DNA of 64,000 bases from Nitrospirales bacterium (GCA_031315865.1 JALDRJ010000002.1:496001-560000); one strand, 5' to 3'. Positions 46,807 to 56,806 are shown, counted from the stretch's first letter. Numbers and translations: made by a program. Notes: generated from the letters alone by a model not told the origin.

Positions 46807-48813
46807 CTATCCCCCTATCTGCAGTTCTTTTTGCCGCAGACGTTTGATCGCATCGCGCAATTTAGCCGCCTTTTCAAATTCCAGAGCTTTGGCCGCCGCC
46901 TTCATCTCCTTCTCTAAACTTTGAATGGCTTTGTCCACCCCGCCTTCAACCCTATAGACTTCTTCTTCCTCAGCCGCGACATTGAGTTCCATGTAGTCTG
47001 CCTCGGCAATGTCATACGCCAAATCATGGATCCGCTTCACGATGGTTTCTGGAGTAATGCCATGGGCCACATTATAGGCCTGTTGGATGTGTCGGCGCCG
47101 GCCTGTCTCATCCAACGCCACACGCATCGATTCGGTGATCACATCCCCGTACAAGATCACCTTGCCCGTACTGTTTCGCGCCGCGCGCCCGGCCGTTTGA
47201 ATGAGCGCGCGCTGCCCACGAAGAAACCCTTCCTTGTCCGCATCGAGCACCCCCACCAGACTGACTTCGGGAAGATCAAGTCCTTCGCGCAGCAGATTAA
47301 TCCCCACCAGGACATCAAAGACTCCACGTCGAAGATCTCGAATAATCTCGGCACGCTCGAGTGTTTTGATATCTGAATGCAGGTAGCGCACCTTTAAGCC
47401 CACATCGTGGTAATACTCCGTCAAGTCTTCCGCCATCCGTTTCGTGAGCGTTGTCACGAGGACACGATACCCCTTCGCGATCGTGTTGCGGATTTCATGA
47501 AGAAGGTCTTCCACTTGACCCTTTGCCGGCCTGACTTCCATCACCGGATCAATCAATCCGGTTGGACGAATAATCTGCTCGACCACGGCCCCGCCCGCAT
47601 GCCTCAGTTCATACGGACCAGGCGTGGCGGATACGTACACGACTTGATGCATGCACTGCTCGAACTCCGGAAACTTCAAGGGACGGTTATCCAACGCCGA
47701 CGGCAAACGAAACCCGTAATTCACGAGATTCTGCTTCCGCGAATGATCGCCCTCATACATTCCACCAAACTGAGGGATCGTGACATGCGACTCATCGACC
47801 ATCAGGAGAAAATCCTTTGGGAAATAGTCTAGTAAGGTCGGGGGCGGCTCTCCAGGAGACCGGCCGCTGAGGTGTCGAGAATAATTCTCGATGCCATGAC
47901 AGTACCCCATCACGCGAATCATTTCGAGATCAAACTTCGTCCGTTGTTCGATCCGTTGCGCCTCCAACAATTGGCCATGACGTTGAAAATAGGCGATGCG
48001 TTCCTCCAGCTCTTCTTCGATACCGTGAATCGCCCGTTCATGACGATCTGGCGCGATCACATAATGACTCTTGGGATAGATGGGAATCTTGGGGATCCGC
48101 CGCAAGGATTGCCCAGTTAATGGATCGATCTCATACATGGCCTCGATTTCATCGCCGAACATTTCCACACGTATGGTATTTGAATCGGAAGCGGCCGGGA
48201 AGATTTCGATGACGTCTCCCCGGGCACGAAACATCCCACGCTGTAATTCCAGATCATTTCGCGAGTATTGAATTTCGACGAGTTTGGCGAGCATCGCCTC
48301 GCGTCGAATCTCCATACCCTCTTCCAGGTAGAGCAACATGCCGTGGTACACCTCAGGAGAACCCAGGCCGTAAATACAGGACACCGACGCTACGATAATG
48401 ATGTCGTTTCGTTCCAGTAGAGCCGTCGTCGCGGCATGACGCATCTGGTCGATAGTGTCGTTGATCGAAGCATCTTTCGCGATGTAGGTATCGGTCGTGG
48501 GAATATAGGCTTCGGGCTGATAATAGTCGTAGTAACTCACGAAATACTCGACGGCATTGTCGGGGAAAAACCCCTTGAATTCCTGGTAGAGCTGAGCGGC
48601 TAACGTCTTGTTATGGACGACCACCAAGGTTGGCCTCTGGACATTCGCGATCACATTGGCCATCGTGAAGGTCTTACCTGAACCGGTCACCCCGAGGAGA
48701 ACTTGATGAGGCTTTCCCTTCACAATGCCATCAGAAAGCGAAGCAATCGCCTTCCCCTGATCCCCTTTGGGGGAATAATCCGACTGTAGTGAAAATGTCT
48801 GGTCAGTCACCAT
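46807..48813 (-). CDS. uvrB: Excinuclease ABC subunit B
   Basis: UvrB is the damage-verifying helicase of nucleotide excision repair. The 668-aa product is a normal size. Walker A is [16 protein letters not shown] (about residues 38-53). The beta-hairpin region is [24 protein letters not shown] is the helicase motif II, and [17 protein letters not shown] with QTAGRAARN are motifs V and VI. The C-terminal UVR domain ([17 protein letters not shown]) binds UvrC. Confidence 0.97.
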   Translation of the reverse strand: MVTDQTFSLQSDYSPKGDQGKAIASLSDGIVKGKPHQVLLGVTGSGKTFTMANVIANVQRPTLVVVHNKTLAAQLYQEFKGFFPDNAVEYFVSYYDYYQPEAYIPTTDTYIAKDASINDTIDQMRHAATTALLERNDIIIVASVSCIYGLGSPEVYHGMLLYLEEGMEIRREAMLAKLVEIQYSRNDLELQRGMFRARGDVIEIFPAASDSNTIRVEMFGDEIEAMYEIDPLTGQSLRRIPKIPIYPKSHYVIAPDRHERAIHGIEEELEERIAYFQRHGQLLEAQRIEQRTKFDLEMIRVMGYCHGIENYSRHLSGRSPGEPPPTLLDYFPKDFLLMVDESHVTIPQFGGMYEGDHSRKQNLVNYGFRLPSALDNRPLKFPEFEQCMHQVVYVSATPGPYELRHAGGAVVEQIIRPTGLIDPVMEVRPAKGQVEDLLHEIRNTIAKGYRVLVTTLTKRMAEDLTEYYHDVGLKVRYLHSDIKTLERAEIIRDLRRGVFDVLVGINLLREGLDLPEVSLVGVLDADKEGFLRGQRALIQTAGRAARNSTGKVILYGDVITESMRVALDETGRRRHIQQAYNVAHGITPETIVKRIHDLAYDIAEADYMELNVAAEEEEVYRVEGGVDKAIQSLEKEMKAAAKALEFEKAAKLRDAIKRLRQKELQIGG

Positions 48814-48986
48814 ACTCTCAATCTACCACGAGTCCGGTACATTCGACATCGATACCTATGCCGATACCTGGCTTCAAGAGGATGACAGGAAAATTTCGTA
48901 ACTCAGAATCAGTGAGGTGATCGTGTCTGCTGGAACCTGGCTGCGGTCATGTGGGTGAACGAACAGCCCTGTCATTGGTTTGCGGA

Positions 48987-49082
48987 TTAGTAGAACAGCC
49001 CAATAGTGCGTCCGTCATCGACTCCTATGACATTGGCCGCCGGCACACGGGGGAGTCCCGGCATGGTCAGAATTTCGCCCGC
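48987..49082 (-). pseudogene. Displaced 3'-end fragment of an fhs gene
   Basis: On the minus strand this stretch translates as [19 protein letters not shown] plus DDGRTIGLFY and stop, which matches the last about 30 residues of the Fhs protein encoded at 49644-51314 ([19 protein letters not shown]...). The nucleotides share a 25-bp identical core and then diverge. Nothing upstream of it encodes the rest of an Fhs. It is a diverged copy, about 650 bp downstream of the equivalent point in the intact gene. Confidence 0.75.
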
Positions 49083-49096
49083 GTTGATACATATTA

Positions 49097-49110
49097 CATA
49101 TAGATATATG
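49097..49110 (+). promoter_or_regulatory. Palindromic operator candidate before vapB remnant
   Basis: CATATA-GA-TATATG is a perfect inverted repeat with a 2-bp spacer. It sits after a TTGATA -35-like box (49084-49089) and just upstream of the vapB remnant, where ribbon-helix-helix antitoxins usually bind. Confidence 0.4.
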
Positions 49111-49122
49111 ACTTGCTCTTGA

Positions 49123-49377
49123 AAATACCTCATTGACGTACCGAAAACCACCGTCACGAAATTGCAGGCCTTAGCAAAACGGCAAAATACGTCCCGTGCC
49201 GAGCTCATTCGTCAGGCCGTAGAGCGCAATCTGGAAGCCCATCAGAAACCTATTGATGATTCCGCAGTACTTGGGATTTGGAAATCTCAAACGCGTGATG
49301 CGATCGTGATCGAAAACCAACTCCGATCAGAGTGGGGAATTCATGAACGCCGTCCTCGACGCAAATATCCTGATTGA
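49123..49377 (+). pseudogene. VapB-like ribbon-helix-helix antitoxin, start codon lost
   Basis: The frame reads LIDVPKTTVTKLQALAKRQN then TSRAELIRQAVERNLEAHQ, the RHH antitoxin pattern in which IDVP forms the DNA-binding strand. An in-frame TGA at 49120 cuts it off from any ATG/GTG/TTG upstream; a TTG at 49162 would lose the DNA-binding strand, while an ATT at 49132 or a one-base shift would restore it. It is probably broken. The 3' end overlaps the vapC remnant start (49343). Confidence 0.6.
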
Positions 49378-49486
49378 CTATCTGCAGGGACATCGTGCTG
49401 CAAAGCATGAACTGAATCGATACTCACCACCTTCGTCTCCCGTCTCCCTGACACGATCATCTAGACCTCGGCACCAACTATACTGG
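49343..49486 (+). pseudogene. VapC-like PIN toxin, truncated
   Basis: The frame starts MNAVLDANILIDYLQGHRAA, a standard VapC N-terminus with the first catalytic Asp (D6). After about 27 residues the sequence loses PIN character, and a MITE-like element begins at 49487. The other acidic active-site residues are missing, so the toxin is not functional. Confidence 0.65.
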
Positions 49487-49609
49487 GGCACCTCTAAAAA
49501 CGAGGATTTTTCTGTGAGGGCAAGGAAACCGCAGTATATGTGGAAATACGAGGATTTGAGCACACAGTTGATGCCGTCATCAAGGAAAAGGACAGTGTTT
49601 AGAGGCGCC
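49487..49609. mobile_element. MITE-like element, about 123 bp, truncating vapC
   Basis: The ends GGCACCTCTAAAAAC (49487-49501) and GTGTTTAGAGGCGCC (49595-49609) are inverted copies matching at 13 of 15 positions. There is no transposase. The ends look like those of an IS5-type element, an inference only. No clear target duplication was seen. Confidence 0.5.
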
Positions 49610-49643
49610 GATTTGATAATGAAAGAAAGGTCACCCACTTGGG

Positions 49644-51314
49644 TTAGAAGAGCCCAACAATCTCCCCTTGCGCAGTCATCCCGATGGCATTGGCCGCCGG
49701 CACACGGGGGAGACCAGGCATGGTCAGAATATCACCGGTCAGGACCACGACAAATTCAGCCCCCGACGATAGTCGAATGTCTCTCACGGGAATCGTAAAC
49801 CCGCTCGGAGCCCCTTTCTTGTTCGGATCGGTCGAAAAACTATACTGCGTCTTCGCCATGCATACGGGCATATGTCCATAACCAGCCTGTTCGAGTTCAG
49901 TCAAACGATTGAGGATACTTTTCGGAAATTCCACATCGTCCGCCCGATAAATTTCTCGCGCGATGGTCCGCACCTTTTCAGCCAGTGGCTGCTCATCTCC
50001 ATAGAGCACTTCGAAATTTGCCTTCCCCTGCTCGATCACATGGATGACTTCCTCTGCTAACGCCGTCGCGCCATCGCCACCCTTAGCCCAATGTTCCGCA
50101 AGCACAACATTCACGCCTAAGTCGGCACATGCCTGTTTAACGAGATTGATTTCCGCCGTCGTATCCGACGTAAAGTGATTGATGGCCACCAGGGTTGGGA
50201 CGCCAAATTTTTGAACATTCTCCAAATGTCGCAACAGATTAGGAAGACCGAGCCTTACGGCTTTCAAATCCTCCTGATCAAGCTGCTTGGCATTCGCCCC
50301 GCCATGAAGTTTCAGCGCCTTCACGGTCGCCACCATGACCGCGCAATCAGGCTTGAGCCCCGCACGCCGGCATTTAATATTAAAAAACTTTTCGGCCCCC
50401 AGATCCGCGCCGAATCCCGCTTCAGTCACGACATAATCCGCCAATTTCAACGCCGCGCATGTGGCCACCACAGAATTACACCCATGCGCAATGTTCCCAA
50501 ATGGGCCTCCGTGGACGAATGCGGGGTTATGCTCCAGCGTTTGCACAAGATTTGGATGAATGGCGTCTTTTAACAAGGCCGTCATCGCGCCTGCGGCATG
50601 GAGGTCCTTGGCGAACACCATCGCCTTCTCCACCGTTCGTCCCACCTTAATATTTCCTAATCGTCGCTGAAGGTCCTTCAGATCCGAGGCTAATCCCAAT
50701 ATGGCCATGACTTCAGAGGCAGCGGTAATATCGAATAGCGCTTCACGCGGAAATCCGTTGGCTGCACCACCGAGCCCGGTGACGATGTTGCGTAACGACC
50801 GATCATTCATATCCATCGTTCGCCGCCAGCTCATGCGACGTACATCAAGCTTCGGCTCATGGCCCCAATAGAGATGATTATCCGCCATGGCCGCGAGGAG
50901 GTTATGTGCGGACGTAATGGCATGAAAATCACCCGTAAAATGGAGATTGATATCCGCCATCGGGACGACTTGCGCATACCCGCCCCCACAGGCTCCCCCC
51001 TTCATCCCGAAACATGGCCCCAGACTGGGTTCACGTATGGCGACGATGGTCCGCTTCCCGATCTTATTGAGCCCGTCAGCCAGACCGACCGACGTGGTCG
51101 TCTTTCCTTCGCCGGCGATGGTAGGGGTCATGGCCGTGACGAGGATCAGCTTGCCGTCAGGGCGATCTCGACATTGCTCGAGCGTTGAGAGCGGAATCTT
51201 CGCCTTATATCGCCCATAGAGTTCAATCTGATCTGGAGACAGGCCTAAACGCGTTTGGGCAATTTCCTGAATCGGCTGAAGAATCGCCTGGGTCGCAATT
51301 TCAATGTTTGTCAT
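49644..51314 (-). CDS. fhs: Formate-tetrahydrofolate ligase
   Basis: This enzyme makes 10-formyl-THF from formate, ATP and THF for C1 metabolism or the reductive acetyl-CoA/glycine routes. The 556-aa product is full length. The ATP-binding P-loop is [16 protein letters not shown] (about residues 63-78); [23 protein letters not shown] is the FTHFS signature and [12 protein letters not shown] follows. The C-terminus [15 protein letters not shown] is intact. Its 3' end is duplicated downstream at 48987-49082. Confidence 0.96.
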   Translation of the reverse strand: MTNIEIATQAILQPIQEIAQTRLGLSPDQIELYGRYKAKIPLSTLEQCRDRPDGKLILVTAMTPTIAGEGKTTTSVGLADGLNKIGKRTIVAIREPSLGPCFGMKGGACGGGYAQVVPMADINLHFTGDFHAITSAHNLLAAMADNHLYWGHEPKLDVRRMSWRRTMDMNDRSLRNIVTGLGGAANGFPREALFDITAASEVMAILGLASDLKDLQRRLGNIKVGRTVEKAMVFAKDLHAAGAMTALLKDAIHPNLVQTLEHNPAFVHGGPFGNIAHGCNSVVATCAALKLADYVVTEAGFGADLGAEKFFNIKCRRAGLKPDCAVMVATVKALKLHGGANAKQLDQEDLKAVRLGLPNLLRHLENVQKFGVPTLVAINHFTSDTTAEINLVKQACADLGVNVVLAEHWAKGGDGATALAEEVIHVIEQGKANFEVLYGDEQPLAEKVRTIAREIYRADDVEFPKSILNRLTELEQAGYGHMPVCMAKTQYSFSTDPNKKGAPSGFTIPVRDIRLSSGAEFVVVLTGDILTMPGLPRVPAANAIGMTAQGEIVGLF

Positions 51315-51559
51315 AGCGTTTGGACTTCCCTCCGCGTGAAGTTGGATCCACGAATCATATCAATGAGAGCTTGATCAAAACCATCGCAAGTCAAGGCTTT
51401 TTCTCGTGCCCCATCTGCCCTTCATCAGCCCTAGACAATACGGAAGAAGACGACTTTCGGACTGGACTTTACTCCTTGCCCCGCTTAGGATGATCATCAA
51501 TACAGGTTGTACGTCTGTTTATCCTGGGATATGACTTTCACTATTCACCCCACCTCCCC

Positions 51560-51608
51560 GTGTCATTGGCCCGTGTCATTGGCCCGTGTAATTGGCCCGT
51601 GCCATTGG
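51560..51608 (+). repeat. Tandem repeat of a 13-bp unit, about 3.8 copies
   Basis: GTGTCATTGGCCC starts at 51560, 51573, 51586 (one base changed) and 51599 (partial). It lies just upstream of the endonuclease/phosphatase gene, in its probable leader. Confidence 0.85.
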
Positions 51609-51653
51609 AACGATGTGTTCTTGCTATCCTTGTTCAAACGGTTGAAAAGAGCG

Positions 51654-53000
51654 ATGGCCCGCCTCACTGTCATGCTTATCTGGATGTTGGCAACTCACGC
51701 TGGCTGGGGGCTGTCTGTATGGGCGCAAGAATTTGAGGTAGGCAACCCGATTATTCTGCGCGCCACCAAACCGGTCGGCGTGCCCATTCATCGAAAAAAT
51801 CCGCCAAATTTCTGGAAGCATGTCCCGACTGGAACGCGAGTGATCCTTGAGGATATCGCCTCTGATGGACAGTGGCTCATGATACGTCTTCCGTCCGGAG
51901 AACCGGCTTGGGTGAGCATCAAGTACATCCGTGCGAGTACACCGAGGGACATCTCAGAGGACCCTGAGCCAAACACGGCCATTCACACGCAATCGACCTC
52001 AACACTAACTTCGTCAATAGAACAAGAAACCAAAGTCTGGCAATCACGAGAAGGATGTGAGCGAGTGGTCAGGGAGGGGGGACGCATGGCTGTCGCCTCC
52101 TCCGCGACGTTACGTGTCGCGACATGGAATCTTCGATGGTTTCCGGTCGGGCAACCTCAAGATCAACACGACTCCCAGGCCAAACCCACGGATATCGATT
52201 GGCTGGTCTGCACGCTCATCTGGATGCAGCTTGACCTCTTGACTGTTCAAGAATCCCTCGGGACATCAACGGCATCTCATGCTTGGGACACGATAACGAG
52301 AATCCTTTCTCAAAAGACGGGGAAGAAATGGAAATGGTATCGCCAGCCCTGCGGGCGCCCTGACGATCATCATATCGGATTGTTATGGAACGACTCCCAG
52401 GTTGAACTCTCACAATTCGAAAGTCTCTGGCAATTTAACTCGAAAGCCAAATCGCCGCAGAAAGCCTGTACGTTCGGGCTCCGTCCCGGCCAATACGTCC
52501 GTGTCAAGTCACGGCAAAGCAACGGAGCAGATTTTCACCTTATCAGTCTGCACCTCAAATCAGGGCCGACTGTCTTCGCGGTTGAAGAAAGGCAAAAAGC
52601 CTTGAATCGCATCGATCGAACCATCGCGCCTTTTCTGAAGCAGGATCAGGACGTGGTGATCCTCGGAGACTTTAATACCATGGGCGCAGGAGACCGCCAT
52701 TCACAGATCTCGGAATTGAAATACATTCGCCGCATGGTCTCGAAGGAAAGCCCGGGGTTTGACGACCTGAAGTTAACTCCACAGTGCTCACAGTATTTTC
52801 GAGGGGAAGGAGGGTGGCTGGATCACATCCTGGTGACCAAAGGCATGGAAGAAGTAGCGGTCAAAAAAGCTCAAGTCACCGGCTATTGTGGCGTCGCTCA
52901 GTGCCAGGCCATCAAGGGGACCTATCCGGCAGCGTACCAGCGATTATCAGATCACTGTCCAGTCGTGATGGAAATCACGAATCAGGATCGCGATGACTAA
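51654..53000 (+). CDS. Secreted endonuclease/exonuclease/phosphatase-family protein with SH3 domain
   Basis: The 448-aa product is started at ATG 51654 (MARLTVMLIWMLATHAGW), a signal peptide ending near WAQE; the open frame upstream runs through the tandem repeat and is not supported. Residues about 30-95 form an SH3-like domain (VPTGTRVILEDIASDGQWLMIRL). The EEP domain follows with RVATWNLRWFP, LTVQESL, LISLHLKSGPT, VVILGDFNTMG and LSDHCPVVMEI, holding the metal-binding Glu, Asp, Asn and His. Likely a periplasmic nuclease or phosphodiesterase. Substrate unknown. Confidence 0.85.
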   Translation: MARLTVMLIWMLATHAGWGLSVWAQEFEVGNPIILRATKPVGVPIHRKNPPNFWKHVPTGTRVILEDIASDGQWLMIRLPSGEPAWVSIKYIRASTPRDISEDPEPNTAIHTQSTSTLTSSIEQETKVWQSREGCERVVREGGRMAVASSATLRVATWNLRWFPVGQPQDQHDSQAKPTDIDWLVCTLIWMQLDLLTVQESLGTSTASHAWDTITRILSQKTGKKWKWYRQPCGRPDDHHIGLLWNDSQVELSQFESLWQFNSKAKSPQKACTFGLRPGQYVRVKSRQSNGADFHLISLHLKSGPTVFAVEERQKALNRIDRTIAPFLKQDQDVVILGDFNTMGAGDRHSQISELKYIRRMVSKESPGFDDLKLTPQCSQYFRGEGGWLDHILVTKGMEEVAVKKAQVTGYCGVAQCQAIKGTYPAAYQRLSDHCPVVMEITNQDRDD

Positions 53001-53039
53001 CAAAGCGCTGCTGCCTTCCTGAGTTTCCTGATCCAGTGC

Positions 53040-53990
53040 TCAAGACTTCTTTTCGGCAAGCGCGGCTCGTTTTTCTTGAACCTGCCTCCGTCGTTTTTCC
53101 GCTTCAATAAACACGCGCTTCACCCGGGGATGTACATGTTTAATCTGATGATCAATCGAAGCAATCGTGGATTCCACCTGCTCTGAAGTCAGGCCATCGC
53201 GAAAATCCACACTCACATTCACGAGAATAAAGTCCGGTCCCATATGCATCGTCAGGACTTCATTGACATGTTTTATTTCAGCGCACTGTTCCGCCAGCGC
53301 TCGAATATCTTGGACAACCTCTCGATTCGCACTTTCTCCGATTAACAGTCCCTTCGTCTCATATGCCAGCCAGACGGCCGTCGCTCCCAGAATCAATCCG
53401 ATAATCACCGTGGCGACACCATCGAGATAGGGAATACCCGTAACCTGTCCCAACCAAATCCCCACGAAAGCAACGATCAGACCCAATACCGCCGCAGAAT
53501 CTTCGAATAACACCAGAAACATCGTTGGATCTTTTCCACGTTGTACCGCCTGGAAATACGACCATCGACCTTTTACCTCAGAGAATTCTTTGAACGCAAA
53601 ATACCAGGCGCCCCCCTCGAAGATCAGAGCGAGCCCTAACACCACGTAATTGACCATGGGGTTTTCAATAGGCTCAGGATGCAGGATATGCAAAACGCCT
53701 TCATACAGTGAGATTCCCGCCCCCAAGGCAAAGATGAGAATGGCCACGACAAAACTCCAAAAATAAACTTCTTTCCCATGGCCAAACGGAAACTGTTCAT
53801 CCGGTGGTTTTTTGGCTTTATGCAGGCCATACAGCAACAGCCCCTGATTACCCGTATCCACCAAGGAATGTATGCCTTCGGCGAGCATTGCCGAACTCCC
53901 GGTAAACGCCGAGGCGGCAAATTTTGTCACGGCAATCAGCGCATTGCCGATCAGGGCCGCATAGATAACCTTCTTGGAGCCGGAAGCCAT
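53040..53990 (-). CDS. Cation diffusion facilitator (CDF) transporter
   Basis: The 316-aa inner-membrane protein has six predicted helices. The Asp/His metal-site residues are in AEGIHSLVDTGNQ (helix 2) and VLFEDSAAVLG (helix 5). The FGHGKEVYFWSFVVAIL stretch is typical of the FieF/ZNT9-type branch. The C-terminal cytoplasmic domain (DIRALAEQCAEIKHVNEV) is the ferredoxin-like dimer region. Substrate is likely Zn, Mn or Fe; not decidable from the sequence. The C-terminus is Lys-rich. Confidence 0.93.
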   Translation of the reverse strand: MASGSKKVIYAALIGNALIAVTKFAASAFTGSSAMLAEGIHSLVDTGNQGLLLYGLHKAKKPPDEQFPFGHGKEVYFWSFVVAILIFALGAGISLYEGVLHILHPEPIENPMVNYVVLGLALIFEGGAWYFAFKEFSEVKGRWSYFQAVQRGKDPTMFLVLFEDSAAVLGLIVAFVGIWLGQVTGIPYLDGVATVIIGLILGATAVWLAYETKGLLIGESANREVVQDIRALAEQCAEIKHVNEVLTMHMGPDFILVNVSVDFRDGLTSEQVESTIASIDHQIKHVHPRVKRVFIEAEKRRRQVQEKRAALAEKKS

Positions 53991-54139
53991 ACGTTCTCAA
54001 CCCGTTGTTTGATGAGTGATAGAATGCTGTATGATGACTGCACTCATGACGAAAACTCGTTAAAGAGGCTGTCGATTTTTCCGCTGAAAGTCAATGAGAT
54101 TTCCATACGGTTTCCAGTGAACCCTGAAGATTCTTTGAG

Positions 54140-54700
54140 ATGACGAGATGCTCATGGGCAACCAATGATGTATTGATCCGCTATCATGACGAAGAGTGGG
54201 GCGTGCCACTTCATGAGGATCAGCGACTCTTTGAATTTTTGATTCTCGAAGGCATGCAAGCTGGCCTAAGCTGGCACACCATCTTAAAAAAACGCCCGGC
54301 CTTACGACGCGCCTTCGACGACTTCCAGGCCCACAAGATCGCAGCCTATCCACCGCGAAAGGTTCAACAGCTCCTGAACGATCCCTGCATTATCCGAAAC
54401 CGGCTCAAGATTTTGTCTTCGATTCAAAATGCCAAGGCATACCTGAAAGTCAAAAATGAATTTCAGAGTTTTGATGAGTACATTTGGCGATTTGTCGAAG
54501 GAAAACCGCTCAACAACCGTTGGCCACAACATCAACAGATTCCCTGCCAGACACCGGAGTCCAGCGCGATGAGTAAAGATTTAAAACGCCGTGGGTTTTC
54601 TTTCGTCGGTTCCACGATTTGCTACGCGTTCATGCAAGCCACGGGAATGGTCAACGATCACACCATCGACTGCTTTCGACATGGTCAAATCCCATCCTAG
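54140..54700 (+). CDS. tag: DNA-3-methyladenine glycosylase I
   Basis: Tag removes 3-methyladenine from alkylated DNA. The 186-aa product begins TRCSWATNDVLIRYHDEEWG, with the zinc ligands Cys4 and His16-17. GMQAGLSWHTILKKR and FVGSTICYAFMQATGMVNDH follow, with the C-terminal zinc ligands His and Cys in NDHTIDCFRH. All domain parts are present at the family length. Confidence 0.95.
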   Translation: MTRCSWATNDVLIRYHDEEWGVPLHEDQRLFEFLILEGMQAGLSWHTILKKRPALRRAFDDFQAHKIAAYPPRKVQQLLNDPCIIRNRLKILSSIQNAKAYLKVKNEFQSFDEYIWRFVEGKPLNNRWPQHQQIPCQTPESSAMSKDLKRRGFSFVGSTICYAFMQATGMVNDHTIDCFRHGQIPS

Positions 54701-54855
54701 CTAGCGATCCATTCTCCGCTCAAATAAAATCCTTAAAATACTTTACTTAATGCACTAAATACGGTAGGCTAGCATCTATCATACCCATACTAATTGCGAT
54801 TCCCCTTCATATCGTCGGCATTATACAAAAGATTCTCGCCCACATTCTTTGAACA

Positions 54856-54886
54856 CCGCATCGTAAGACCGTGCGTCACGATGCGG
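54856..54886. repeat. Stem-loop in the leader of the 82-aa gene
   Basis: CCGCATCGT and ACGATGCGG form a perfect 9-bp stem with a 13-nt loop, about 30 nt before the ATG at 54917. It might be a leader structure or a weak terminator. Confidence 0.4.
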
Positions 54887-54916
54887 GCAACTTTCTGATG
54901 CAGGAGGGAGAACATC

Positions 54917-55165
54917 ATGCCGACACAAACCGACGTAGCACAAAAATCCACCATCTTTAAAAAGAGCCGGAAAAAAGGCTTTGAGCAATGGTTTGTCCGG
55001 GTCACCTGCAACGTCTTAGGCTCGCGCATCTATGGCCCATTTCCCGCAGAACTTGAGGCTGAACGGTTTCGAGAAGGCGCTGAATTCGAGCTCCGAAAAT
55101 TGTTGGATTTTGAACTGCCAATCCTGTCAGGAAGTGCGTATTCAACCGTCCACGCAAAACGATAG
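54917..55165 (+). CDS. Small basic hypothetical protein
   Basis: The 82-aa product starts at ATG 54917 with AGGAGGG 10 nt upstream, one of the best ribosome sites in the window. It has a Lys-rich N-terminal third (FKKSRKKGFEQWF) and the segment VLGSRIYGPFPAELEAERFREGAE. No family recognised. It is probably cytoplasmic; the leader contains a hairpin. Confidence 0.6.
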   Translation: MPTQTDVAQKSTIFKKSRKKGFEQWFVRVTCNVLGSRIYGPFPAELEAERFREGAEFELRKLLDFELPILSGSAYSTVHAKR

Positions 55166-55405
55166 AGTCGTCACTTTTGCTCACCCTGCTGTTCTTTGGG
55201 TTCTGCATGAAGCTTTTCCGTTTGATTTCCCGACGGCAAGTATAAGCTTTTCCCTTAATCGCTCGTGCCTTTCCGGGTGATAGCGAATCAAACGGGTTTC
55301 AGCGGACACCAAGCCGCGCATTCCACGTGTAGCACCTCTCATCGTGAGAAAGTTTTTTTGCAATGACTCTAGCCGTTTGCATGGCTAATGAAGTGGATGG
55401 CTGTT
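55166..55405. other. Intergenic region
   Basis: 240 bp with no supported gene. A 60-codon minus-strand frame lacks a clear Shine-Dalgarno and was rejected. Confidence 0.4.
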
Positions 55406-55942
55406 TCAATCTTTCCGCCTGACCAACCGGATCGCTGCCAGCCAGAGTCCAACAGGAATTCCAATCCATACCCCTTCGCTCTCCAAGACTCGCAAGCCCG
55501 AGTCGCTAAAAAAATTGGCGATACCTATCGGCGAGACCTGCACCGGAGTCCACGGGAAAAAATAGCGGGTCGTGTCAAATGGGGCAAAGAATGCCACGCC
55601 ACGCCCTCCATTGGTGAAGGCGTCCAATATTCCATGCGAAGCAGTTACGATCGAAAAATGGGCGACGAGTTTCCACCCGGCAGCCGAATTCAAAGGCACG
55701 TTGGGAAACCCGAACCGAACGAGACTCACCCCGAGAAGAAAAGCAAAAAAGAACGAATGGGTCAGACCCCGGTGTCCTAGCACATGTCCGTATGGAATCC
55801 CCACGGCAAAAGCCAATACATCAACATCAGGAAGAATAGAACACCCGATGGTGAGGATCCAGAAGCGCTGAGGGGATACTGTCCACTGGTGGGAACGGCC
55901 GATGGCATACGCAACAAGCGCGTGAGAAAAGGCGGAAGCCAT
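55406..55942 (-). CDS. YdjM/DUF457-like membrane-bound metal-dependent hydrolase
   Basis: The 178-aa product has several membrane segments with interspersed His and Asp residues. FSHALVAYAIG and LPDVDVLAF, then GHRGLTHSFFFAFL, and SHGILDAFTNGGRG give the conserved acidic/His motifs of the YdjM family (LexA-regulated in E. coli). The biochemical role is unknown. It lies 10 bp after the HAD phosphatase gene and may be co-transcribed with it. Confidence 0.85.
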   Translation of the reverse strand: MASAFSHALVAYAIGRSHQWTVSPQRFWILTIGCSILPDVDVLAFAVGIPYGHVLGHRGLTHSFFFAFLLGVSLVRFGFPNVPLNSAAGWKLVAHFSIVTASHGILDAFTNGGRGVAFFAPFDTTRYFFPWTPVQVSPIGIANFFSDSGLRVLESEGVWIGIPVGLWLAAIRLVRRKD

Positions 55943-55951
55943 GGATACAAC

Positions 55952-56674
55952 TCAACACGAGGAGCGAATGAAGAGCTGTTCAATCGAAGGATCAGCCAGG
56001 CTTTCGGCCACTAAATGCACGCCTGAAAAATCATGGTTTCGACTATGCTCGCCAGGCACAGCCACTGTGTAGGCGCCCGCAGCCAAGGCAGCCCGACACC
56101 CGATTTCACTGTCTTCCAACACCATGAGTCGCTCCGGCTCCACATGAAATTGCTTGGCCGCCTTTTGATAAATCTCCGGATCTGGCTTGCCCCTCTCGAT
56201 CACCTCAGCTGTTAAGAAAAACTGAAAATGATCCCGAATATCGAGCAACTCCAGAACACGATCCACGAAACAGCGTCGACTACTCGTCGTCACGGCTTTA
56301 GGGATCGCATGGAGGGCAAGCTTGTCCAATAATGACAATAAGCCAGGCATCGGGGCTAATCGTTCCTCGAGCAAACTGCTAAAAATTTCATCTGTTTCGT
56401 TCTGCAACTGTTCAACCGTGTCATCTAAGCGATGCCAATCGATCATGACCTGTAACGCCACGTGACTTTGTCGCCCCATCATGTGATCCAGCAACTCTCG
56501 GGTGATTCTCTTCCCACGTCTCTCCAACATGACGCCACCGACTTCCGTGTACAGCTCTTCGGTGTTGACCATCAGGCCGTCTAGATCGAACGCCACAGCT
56601 TCAACGATTGGCAGTTTCTGAGAAGGACGCATTTCGCAAGACTCTGTCGAGAACTCTCCTTGATAGCCGGCCAT
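55952..56674 (-). CDS. HAD-superfamily phosphatase (beta-phosphoglucomutase-like)
   Basis: The 240-aa product is a subfamily IA HAD hydrolase. Motif I is AVAFDLDGLMVNTE, motif II KAVTTSSRRC, and motif III with IV is GKPDPEIYQKAAKQF ... VLEDSEIGCRAALAAG. The helical cap lies between I and II. The start at 56674 may be too early: a second ATG at 56632 begins MRPSQKLPIVEAVAFD, and neither has a strong Shine-Dalgarno. The substrate is a sugar or nucleoside phosphate by family. Confidence 0.88.
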   Translation of the reverse strand: MAGYQGEFSTESCEMRPSQKLPIVEAVAFDLDGLMVNTEELYTEVGGVMLERRGKRITRELLDHMMGRQSHVALQVMIDWHRLDDTVEQLQNETDEIFSSLLEERLAPMPGLLSLLDKLALHAIPKAVTTSSRRCFVDRVLELLDIRDHFQFFLTAEVIERGKPDPEIYQKAAKQFHVEPERLMVLEDSEIGCRAALAAGAYTVAVPGEHSRNHDFSGVHLVAESLADPSIEQLFIRSSC

Positions 56675-56806
56675 CTAGCTCACAAGACCCATTATTTGTA
56701 TGATTGAGACAATGATGATACAGCCCACTCGATTCAAGCAACCCGTGCGTTGCTCACCATCCAAGACGATAGCACATCCTGTTCCTCATTCAACCCTGGC
56801 ATCTTG

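Noticed and set aside
48987-49208. 73-codon minus-strand frame as a gene
   Set aside because: Only its C-terminal 30 residues match Fhs; the N-terminal part is the reverse complement of the vapB region, so it is a fused shadow and pseudogene.
49343-49798. 151-codon frame as full-length VapC
   Set aside because: PIN similarity ends near codon 27 and the frame then crosses the MITE and runs antisense into fhs.
55181-55363. 60-codon minus-strand small basic frame
   Set aside because: It starts at a weak TTG with no Shine-Dalgarno; an internal ATG is possible but nothing else supports it.
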